In this document: positions 23,449 through 30,616 of the stretch, one piece after another | How positions within the stretch are numbered: the first letter of the stretch is position 1 | How the letters are laid out: every line of letters begins with the position of its first letter | Assembly: GCA_002197995.1 (NCBI GenBank) | Contig: NGZR01000008.1 | Span: 620,001-684,000, forward strand | Direction of reading: 5' to 3' | Length of the DNA: 64,000 nt | Origin: Gaeumannomyces sp. JS-464 | Lineage: Eukaryota; Ascomycota; Sordariomycetes; Magnaporthales; Magnaporthaceae | Notes under the pieces: model-generated | Told to the model about the DNA's origin: nothing | The model's database searches: none | Seen by the model: only the letters and a program-made list of their open reading frames with translations | Made by a program: the position numbers and the translations under genes

Positions 23449-23682
23449 TGTTGGAACTCGTACTTTGGCAGTGCGGTATAGTGCCTAGAGCACCCTAACG
23501 AGGCCGTATACTTTGGTCATTCAGCAACAGATACTGTAGGAATAAGCGTTTGGCGTTGGAACAGACTTCTGGTTGTGGCTGCTGTACCGGCCGTTGAACA
23601 GACTACCGAACAGTTGCCCAACGATCGACTCCACAACTATGAAAATAAGAGCGTTGATTTCTATTCCTCGCCAGTTCCAACA
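23449..23682. mobile_element. LTR-like unit (possible solo LTR)
   Basis: A 234-bp unit begins TGTTGGAACTCG and ends CCAGTTCCAACA. These ends are inverted repeats of each other (TGTTGGAACT) in the TG..CA form of LTRs; TGTTGGAA starts are common in Ty1/copia LTRs. The flanking pentamers (TTATG and CCTTA) do not match, so a target duplication is not shown. No second copy was found in the window. Orientation is unknown. Confidence 0.5.
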
Positions 23683-24032
23683 CCTTAGAACTTGGTAAAT
23701 TCTATAATGTGACCCGATATAGGCTTTCCCAACCTCCCCATCTCTGCCATGATGGTTGCACCCTGCCCCAAGCAGAGAATGGTACGGCCAATGGACGATC
23801 TACACTGCAGAGCACAGACTCCTCGGAGCAGCACCGGAGCAAGGAGACCCAGGAGGCCTCAGAGGCCGCCCTCTCGGAACGCCGAGAGGGGCGTTGAGAT
23901 GCTGTTCCGAGGCCCACCTCCGAGTCCGACCCGCCTTCAGACTATCAAGCTCCCAGGGGTTCGTAAAGTCTCTTCCGGTCAGGTCGATCTTGAGTATCCG
24001 ACATCGAAGGAGCACCCTTCAGCAAAGGTGGG

Positions 24033-24830
24033 TCAGACAGCAGCTGGCTGGGGGTTGTTGCCAACGGTCCTGTAGAGCTCTCTAAGCTCAAAGGCCTCGT
24101 GATCTCCCTCGGGCACCTCGCCGATGATTCTCGATGGCTGGCCGGCGACTATGCTGAAGCTGGGGATGACCGTGTTGGCAGGGACGACGGTGCCGTCGAG
24201 GATGCGAACGTAGTCTTTGATGATGGCGAACTCGCCAATGACGACGTTGTGGCCGATGTGCACGTGGCTGCCGATGGTGGCAGCCTGAACGACGCTCCTC
24301 TCGCCAACGAAAACGTGGTCTCCCATGCGCAGAGGCATGTAGGTAAATGCCCTATGCAGGGAGGTTAGCTAGGACTGGATGTATAGAAGCAGCAGAGCGA
24401 ATCGGAGACAGATGGTGGGCTAGGAAAATTGCAAACCCTTTATAGATACGCCCAGGTGGTCTCAGGAACACACCCCGGCTCAGGAAGGAGTAGCGGCCAA
24501 CAGTGACGGCGGTATTGCTGGCGGGAGCGGCGGAGGATGAGGACGAGGACGACGGGGCAGTGCGCGACAGGTCGCCCCTAATCATGACCTCGGGCTGGAT
24601 GACGGTCTTGCCGCCGAGCATGATGTTCTGCGTACCAACGAGGATGGCTTTGCGCGACACCTTGTTGCCCGAGTCCTGTTGGGTTGGAACAGTGTTAGAG
24701 CACGGGACGTGGGGAGCTTGGCCTCGCTCTGTGGGGCGCGCTGGGTGCCAAACGGGCGTCGGCCCAGGATCAACGTGGGGGAGTGTCCTACCGTCTCGAT
24801 GTATTCTCCTCTGGGTGGTCTCCTAGACAT
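24033..24830 (-). CDS. Dynactin subunit p25 (DCTN5 homologue)
   Basis: Part of the pointed-end complex of dynactin, which links dynein to endosomes and other cargo in the cytoplasm; the Neurospora homologue is RO-12. Three exons: 24830-24792 (MSRRPPRGEYIET), 24675-24437 and 24351-24033. The introns 24791-24676 and 24436-24352 both have GT..AG ends and restore phase, giving 198 residues, the usual size. Diagnostic motifs: EYIETDSGNKVSRKAILVG, QNIMLGGKTVIQPEVMIRGDL, GRYSFLSRGVFLRPP, then left-handed beta-helix hexapeptides (PLRMGDHVFVGERSVVQAA, IGSHVHIGHNVVIGEFAII). A fungal Ser-rich insert (APSSSSSSSAAPA) sits between the first two coils. No frameshift. It is the only clear housekeeping gene in the 18-31 kb repeat-rich part and marks a non-repetitive island. 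Confidence 0.95.
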
Positions 24831-25774
24831 CTCGCTGCTTTCGGCGGCTTCGGCAGCCGGGGGCTAGGAAAAATTGCGCTGCTGTGGAGGGGCGTATGGG
24901 CGATGTTGGCTGCTTGGGTATGCGTGGCAGCGATTGCGATTCTTCGCTGACGTCGGAATTGGCGCGAGAGCTGCGCGACGTCACATGTGCTGCATATCGG
25001 TTAGACGCATGGCTGTGGATCGGGGATGCACCTAAGCGATACACATTAGTGGGTCCCCCCTGAGACTGCAAGCCTCGTCGGGGCGCTCGGCGATAAAACA
25101 CGCCTTGGATTGAACCACAAACCGTTCGGACCGCAACCGCTTCCAACGGCCATGCAGAACCGCGGCTCCAGCCGACTGTCGAGCCGCCACTGGCGCAAGC
25201 CTCCCGAGGCCAGTTTTTGGCTCGAAAAGCATTCTTTGCCATGCTGTCACCGCCGATGCCGGACTGCGCCCTCGAGACGCCACGCGCTGTGATTGGCCCG
25301 ACCCCGAACTCTCCTCGGTCGCAAACTCTTATCTGCCCTCGAGAATGATCAGCATGCTGGCAGACACCGTACAATGTAGGGGCTCCAGGCTTTCACGTGA
25401 CCTTCCGCGCGAAAATCTCGCGATGTGAGCAAAGAATTGGGCGTCTCAAGGATGCAACTACGGCATGTTCGAAACCAGATCGCCCCCAAAGGCTCTAGAT
25501 CTCTGAAACTAAATACTGGTTGGACCATAAAGCCCGTAGAATCCGATAGGACCAAAAAAGAACCACGAAAAATGCTTGTCTGAAGCGCAAAAAGGGATAA
25601 CTTCTAGGGGCACCCCTGGGGCCCAGGACCAACAGGCACAACCAGGCTCGTTTGCCGTGCATTTACTGTCCCTATGGCCTTTCTGACACGGGGCGACCAT
25701 CCCACCAACACCGAACAACCGCAGATAGACAGCTTGCAAGCCCTCAAAGCAAAAAAAACGCCGCATCCCTCACT
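24831..25774. other. Intergenic region
   Basis: 5' flank of the dynactin gene and 3' flank of the interrupted secreted-protein pseudogene. No gene or repeat recognised. Confidence 0.45.
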
Positions 25775-25885
25775 CTACCGCAAAAATTCTCTGGAGCCGC
25801 GTGCAAGGACGCCGCTTCTGCCGCCCAGGCAGGATGCTGACGTGCTGGTCGCCCCCAGGCAGCCGAAGTCGTCGTAAAGCATGCA
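25775..25885 (-). pseudogene. 3' part of an interrupted small secreted-protein gene
   Basis: Read on the minus strand from 25885 down, this continues exactly in phase the reading frame broken at 30359-30364: ATG CTT TAC gives MLYDDFGCLGAT, then SGVLARGSREFLR and a TAG at 25777-25775. The pattern (a Cys after DFG, a Gly/Ser-rich end) suits the C-terminal part of a small Cys-containing secreted protein. It is separated from its 5' part by 4.5 kb of inserted DNA. Confidence 0.55.
25880..25885. repeat. Left copy of 6-bp target duplication CATGCA
   Basis: CATGCA here and at 30359-30364 flank the plasmid-derived insert. Removing one copy plus the insert joins the secreted-protein frame without a shift. 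Confidence 0.6.
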
Positions 25886-25886
25886 C

Positions 25887-26064
25887 TGGCCGAACCATGA
25901 AAAATTACGTGTGGCTCTTGGAAAAATAAAAATCGATAGGAAGTTGGTTAAATTACCTGTAATGACTATACCTTATAACATCGGTTTGGAGGGTCTTACA
26001 AAAAAGATTTTAGACAATTTCGAAACAGTGTTTAAAGACAATGCTGAAGGTGGTAAAACACTAA
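25887..26064 (+). pseudogene. Phage-type RNA polymerase fragment, left part
   Basis: Single-subunit RNA polymerases of the T7/mitochondrial type carry an R-K-x-V-K-x-x-V-M-T-x-x-Y motif. Here the frame reads DRKLVKLPVMTIPYNIGLEG, the form expected for polymerases of fungal mitochondrial linear plasmids (kalilo/maranhar type). It continues TKKILDNFETVFKDNAEGGKT and is cut at the transposon TAA at 26062-26064. The reading frame resumes at 30093 when one TAA is counted. The piece is far too short to function and lacks the plasmid's terminal repeats and DNA polymerase gene. Origin from a mitochondrial plasmid, perhaps via mitochondrial DNA, is inferred. Confidence 0.75.
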
Positions 26065-26257
26065 GGGCGTGTTCGCCCGTACGGTGTTTTTGGTTTTTTA
26101 ATCCCCCCTGTTGTTTTTTGCATGTTTTCTTCGAAGTGGAAACGGTTGCCGGGTGGCCCTGTGGCAAATCATATATCTTTGGCCCTGTTTTCCAGTGGAT
26201 TCACATCCCCGGCAGCCGGGAGGCGTCCACCCGTCGAATGCAACGGCACGGACGATT

Positions 26258-26375
26258 AAAATAAAAGCTATTCCCAAAAAAATTAAAAAATAAAAGCTAT
26301 TCCCAAAAAAATCAAAAAATAAAGCTATTCCCAAAAAAATCAAAAAATAAAAGCTATTCCCAAAATAAAAGCGGG
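26258..26375. repeat. Subterminal 29-bp tandem repeats of the Harbinger element
   Basis: AGCTATTCCC recurs at 26266, 26295, 26323 and 26352, embedded in A-rich units of 28-29 bp. Such subterminal arrays are often transposase or Myb-protein binding sites. Confidence 0.75.
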
Positions 26376-26580
26376 CCGGCCGTGCAACGCGTTAACGCGA
26401 GTGGGAATAGCGTTATAATTTGGAAGATCCAAAAGGCCTTTAAGGCTGGCAATAATATCGATCGAAAGCCTGAAAGCCAAGCACTTTCATAATATATAAA
26501 AGGACAACTTTAAAATGCTAATTTTAAATAAAAAACAACGAAAACAACGACTTAAAAACACCATTCACATTACCCTCGTT

Positions 26581-27443
26581 ATGCCTTACCACCTCGCCCT
26601 TTATACCGGCGCCAGCGCCTGGAACAGGAAGATCGAGCCGTATTTGTGCAACCCTAATTTCCTATAGCTTTTATCGAGGATTTGGAAAATCTTCCGGCTA
26701 CCCAAATTACGCTAAAAACTCCAGCGATCTTTTTAAACGCCCCGGAGGCCGGCAATTTGCACGGCTTTTCCGATCCCTTTAAGGCTATGGAAGCCTCAAA
26801 GGCACCGAAGTCGCCTTTGCCGCCCTTTCCTACCCCTTCTCTCGCACCTTCCCTCGCTTCCTCCCTCGCCATAGCCTCGCAATCGACTTAAAAGACCTCC
26901 TAGGATGCCCGGCGACGCACGGACTGGACCGCCGACCAGTTGTTGGCCTTCCTTAAAGCCTTCGCGGAGGCCGGCCGGCAGGGAAAAACGAACCCGGCGA
27001 TCGCCAACTGGCAAGCTAAATACCTTAAAACGGCGGCAAAAACCTTATCCGATTAATAGCCCGATATCGACTGGTTAAAAAAGGTTAAAAACAAGTATAA
27101 CAGTTTTAAAAGGCAGTATAAAAACTGGCTAGATTTTAAAAAGCGGTCGAGCGTTGCCCTCGATCCGGTTACGGGCTTGTACCTCGCCAGCAGGCAGGCC
27201 TGGGAGTCGTTTTTTACGGTTCGGCTTAGCGCCCGCTGAATGCGAAGAAAGCCTTTTTTCCGCCAAAATTTCCACGAGGCCGCTTTTGCAGGCAATTGGG
27301 CCAAAAGGGATTATATCGTTACGGCCGCCCAACGCTTCCAAAGCACGGGAAACCGCGAAGCCCGGCCCGGCCGAAGGACTAGCCACCTTACCGTGGCCGA
27401 GGCCCAACTTTACGTGGGAAACCGCTTTTTAAAAGCCGCATAA
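26581..27443 (+). pseudogene. Myb/SANT-like protein of the Harbinger element
   Basis: PIF/Harbinger elements encode, beside the transposase, a Myb/SANT-like protein that helps it bind the ends and enter the nucleus. The frame from about 26640 reads DWTADQLLAFLKAFAEAG, PAIANWQAKYLKTAAKTL, then WLKKVKNKYNSFKRQYKNWL, PVTGLYLASRQAWESFF: the Trp spacing of that domain. Stops interrupt it: TAA and TAG near 26889-26906, adjacent TAA (27054-27056) and TAG (27057-27059), and TGA (27237-27239). The adjacent pair is easily derived from CAA CAG by CpA-to-TpA change. The last segment, to 27443, reads RDYIVTAAQRFQSTGN. The N terminus is uncertain; MPYHLALYTGAS at 26581 is in another frame. Confidence 0.65.
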
Positions 27444-28466
27444 ACGTTAGCCCGGGCCGGATCCGTATTTAACTAGGGCTCGTTTTTTTTAAATTCGCGG
27501 TTTACCTTTTTAAAATCGCGGTTTTCCCTTTTTAGTTCGCGATTTTCCCTAAGCGGCCAGGCGTTTTATAAGCGTTAATTAAGGTAAAAGCTTTGGATAT
27601 AAGCCGTAAAAAAGCTGCGAAAGTACTTTTAAAAAGGCTTACAAAACGGTTTTAAACGGAAATTAATTAAAGCGTTTAAAAAAAAAAAGGATAATTTACT
27701 AATGGTTAACTAACGCCGAATATCGGGATATAATCGTGGATATGGTGGAAAACGACGTGTTAAAGCTGTAATCGTAATCGAGGCGGTTCGAATAATGGTA
27801 TTTTCGTAATTGTACGGCTTATATTAGCGGAATTAAAAGGAATATTATTGTTAGCTTTGCTTTATTAGTATTGTTAAAGTTAAAAGGCTAGCATTACGAA
27901 ATTACCATTAGGCAGGTTTTTATAAACATAATCGTTCGCATTTAAATAAATGAAATTGGCGTTAATCGGGCCGCAAATTACGGCATTCAATTTGTTTTAA
28001 AAAGGGGATTAAAATGCATTAAATTTTAATAAGTGCAAACGCTAAAACCATTAGCAATTATGGCTAAAAATTAAATGGTTAAATTTAACGGGTGCCGCTT
28101 TTAAGTGGCGATTTTTACCGGGCTTAAAAAACCCACCGCATAAAAAATCGCCGCCGCATTTATATTTAAACGGGTAATAATTACGCATATTTAATACGAT
28201 ACCCGACTCGTTCTCCGGCCGCCATTTTAATTTTTATCCGTTTTTTTCGAAAAGTACACCATTCGATTCGTTTCGATAAAAGCAATTAATTAATAGTTTT
28301 GGTATATAAAACTAATCATTTTTCGCTATGCTAAACTTTAAAAACCTTATTATAAAAGCCATTATCACGTCGCCGTTTTCGGCCGACTTTGCATTTAAAC
28401 TAATGCCTTAACTAATAAGCCACGATATTTCCCAAATTGCTTTTACCGAAACGAGTCGATTGCAAA

Positions 28467-29693
28467 TTACTATGCCTTTTCCCGAGCTTTATACGCTTAG
28501 TAATCGGCTTATAACCTATTAGTATTAAAACCTTATAGTAATTCCAAAACGCTTACGTTATGCCCATTTCCTGCCTTTGCTTTACAGCTTCCTTTTAACG
28601 TAAGCCTTTTAAAATGCATTTCCTCCTTTATTTTTAGCTTGTTTAAAACCAGGATTTAATGCTAATAATGCCCTAAATTCCCTTTTTAAAATAAAGTTAT
28701 GCAAGGCCGTAACGGCCAATACGATATCGATTTGGCGAGCGGATATTGTAACCGGGAGGCGTGCTTTTAATAATCCTTTAGCGGCTTTTAAAATTACCGA
28801 AAGTCCTTTCGACAACCACGCGCATTTTTGCATAATACAGGTTAAAAAGCTCGGCGGGGGTTTCCGGCCAAGCTAGGCTTTGTTTTTAAAAGTAATATTT
28901 CGTCGCTATAAACGGGGTTATTACCCCGGTGCTTTAAAAAAAGCCGGCATTTCCAAAGTAAAAATAACCTTTGGGATGCGAAATCCGGCTTACTAAGCCT
29001 TCCTAAGCAACAAGGAGTCGTATATCGAGCTTTCGGCGCTAGCTATAACGAAAACGAACCGCCCGCCGTAATTTACGGCCGTTAAAACGTTTTATGCCGT
29101 TAGGCCTTCCGACTTTTTAGGCGATCCTTTCCGCCGCGCTAACTTTGGCGTTAATTAAGTCCCGTCGATGGCTCCCAAGCACCCAGCAAAAGCCTCCCGG
29201 ACCTTTTATCGCTTGGAATCGGGCCACCGGACGTCGGATATCTCCAGCAACGTTACAAACGCGGCGTTAAAAGCGATTATGGCTTGCAGCACTTCGTAAA
29301 AGTACCGGTGCACCGTAAAAAGGCTATGGCCTAAAAAAATGGGCCGCTATTCGAAAAAAGACACCTTACTTACAAATATATAAAAAATAAGCCACTTTCT
29401 CGCGCATAAAAACTAGTTTTAACCCCGAAAAACCCGTATGCGTAATTAGCCAATCGCAAAAGCCTAAAAAAGTGCTTTAAGTAACCGAAAAAGCTCCCGG
29501 AAAGCCCGGGCGGCCTCGGGCCGTTGCTAATACTGGAAAAGGGTGTCGCCGGAAAATGCTATCGTATGCACGGTCGTAAGCCTCCGCTTAGGGACCAAAA
29601 ATGCAAGTGGCCATAATGGCTTGCATATAAAAAAAAACAGTTAACGGGCTTTGCGCGGAATAAAGCCCGGGAGGCGGCTGGGGAGGTATCCAT
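28467..29693 (-). pseudogene. Harbinger-type transposase, RIP-degraded
   Basis: A second copy of the DDE transposase of 18537-19782, in opposite orientation. It is recognisable throughout by DNA alignment: ATG GAT ACC TCC at 29693, FSGDTLFQY, HAKMRVVVERTFGNFKSR, then a TAA where copy 1 has Trp (RW in copy 1), and QIDIVLAVTALHNFIL near 28690. Many TAA/TAG stops and small indels leave it dead. It nevertheless keeps GAA (minus 28810-28808), the catalytic Glu that copy 1 has lost to AAA. The equivalent of the stop codon is near 28467. Base composition is far more AT-rich than copy 1. Confidence 0.8.
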
Positions 29694-30092
29694 AAGATAA
29701 AGCAAAAAAAGGCGAGTTGAACGGTATATTTGCTATATTAAACGGCCAAAATTAAAGCCAAATAATCGAGTTTACTTTAGCCTTTACTGCCGTAATTTGG
29801 ATCCCTTTTTTTATTTAACCCGTGGGCCGGCCGGCCGGCCTATCCTTTCTTTGGCTTTCCTAAACCCTCCCAAGCTTTTGCAAATTAAGGGCCACACGTG
29901 GCTTACAGGGCTTCCATCCGACCGACTCGTTAGCCTGGCCAAAATGGTACTTTTAGCGGGCCAAATCCTATTTTTACTAGGGGTTTTATATAGGGCGAGG
30001 CCGGGGGGCTTCGGGTTTACAAACGGTTTCTCCAGTTGTTGGTAAAAATAGTATGTAAAAAACAAAAAACAGTCGTTAGGGCGAACACGCCC

Positions 30093-30329
30093 TAACATTT
30101 AAAGTTCTTGCAAAATTAACCGAGGACGGTAAACCCTTAATATTAACAGGACACGAATGTGGTAAGTTAGGGTTAATAATATACCATACTGTGAAAGGGT
30201 TAATGCCACTTATCAAACCTTTTAAACAATATTTTAACGGAATGATGAATGTGTTAGCGATGTTAAATAAACCAATTTTCTGAATAACACCTGCTGGAAT
30301 GAAGATTTGAGGGTCTGTGAAAGAAACAA
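30093..30329 (+). pseudogene. Phage-type RNA polymerase fragment, right part (UGA as Trp)
   Basis: Continues the frame of 25887-26064 once the transposon and one TAA are removed: LTFKVLAKLTEDGKPLILTG, then GLMPLIKPFKQYF and LNKPIF-UGA-ITPAGMKI-UGA-GSVKET. The two TGA codons (30281-30283 and 30308-30310) sit exactly where phage-type polymerases have Trp (the xHWVTPDGFPVW block in T7). The gene was therefore written in the fungal mitochondrial code. It lacks the N-terminal and C-terminal catalytic regions. Confidence 0.78.
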
Positions 30330-30358
30330 GACCTCACGCGGTCGTTGCTGGGATTTTA

Positions 30359-30364
30359 CATGCA
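30359..30364. repeat. Right copy of 6-bp target duplication CATGCA
   Basis: Matches 25880-25885 and marks the right junction of the organelle-type insert. Confidence 0.6.
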
Positions 30365-30616
30365 GGTGATGTCAAGGGTCTTTGTGCCGCCCGGGATGTC
30401 GAGCTGTTGGAAATCACCGGACCAGCCGCGGCTCGCCCACACGACTGCCAGGGGGATCGTAGACCAACTGACCGCAGTTTCGCCCTAATAGACGGCGCAA
30501 CCCGTGCCGCTGTAAATGGTGTCCTAAACCACCTTGTCCGGCCGCCAATCGGCGCTGGTGGGGAGGGCTAAGGCGAGGGCAGCCGTGGCCGTGGAGAAAG
30601 GGGTGGCGAAGTGCAT
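30365..30616 (-). pseudogene. 5' part of the interrupted small secreted-protein gene
   Basis: The ATG at 30616 opens MHFATPFSTATAALALALPT, a plausible signal peptide. It is followed by SADWRPDKVV, a TAG at 30526-30524, DTIYSGTGCAVY, a second TAG, then GETAVSWSTIPLAVVWASRGW and SGDFQQLDIPGGTKTLDITC up to the insertion at CATGCA. Both TAG codons could come from CAG or TGG by RIP-type changes. Joined to 25885-25775 the gene would encode about 119 residues with several Cys, like a small secreted effector-like protein. No family recognised. Host gene status is inferred from the continuous frame across the junction. Confidence 0.5.

Larger units (their letters stand above)
26065..30092. mobile_element. 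Complete PIF/Harbinger-like transposon, copy 2, RIP-damaged
   Basis: 4,028 bp, bounded by 14-bp perfect terminal inverted repeats GGGCGTGTTCGCCC (26065-26078 and 30079-30092) and a 3-bp TAA duplication (26062-26064 and 30093-30095), the hallmark of PIF/Harbinger elements. It holds two convergent genes: a Myb/SANT-like DNA-binding gene on the plus strand (about 26581-27443) and a DDE transposase on the minus strand (about 29693-28467). Both carry several stops of CAA/CAG-to-TAA/TAG or TGG-to-TAA type. The DNA is strongly AT-rich, as after RIP. Subterminal 29-bp repeats lie near the left end. The right 300 bp matches the 5' end of copy 1 at 18147. Confidence 0.88.
25886..30358. other. Insertion of mitochondrial-plasmid-type DNA, itself split by a transposon
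   Basis: This segment lies between two CATGCA hexamers. Outside the nested Harbinger element (26065-30092) it is about 445 bp of AT-rich DNA with one long frame resembling the phage-type RNA polymerase of fungal mitochondrial linear plasmids. The right 30 bp or so (30330-30358) is GC-rich and may be filler. It resembles a NUMT-type capture of organelle DNA, but from a plasmid. Confidence 0.65.

Noticed and set aside
25887..26064. Fragment of the nuclear gene for the mitochondrial RNA polymerase
   Set aside because: The motif form (VKLPVMTIPYN) and the two UGA codons at conserved Trp positions fit a mitochondrially encoded plasmid polymerase better than a nuclear gene.
29797..30045. 82-codon frame with similarity to a frame at 18109-18342
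   Set aside because: The similarity reflects homologous non-coding ends of the two Harbinger copies, read on opposite strands, not a shared gene.
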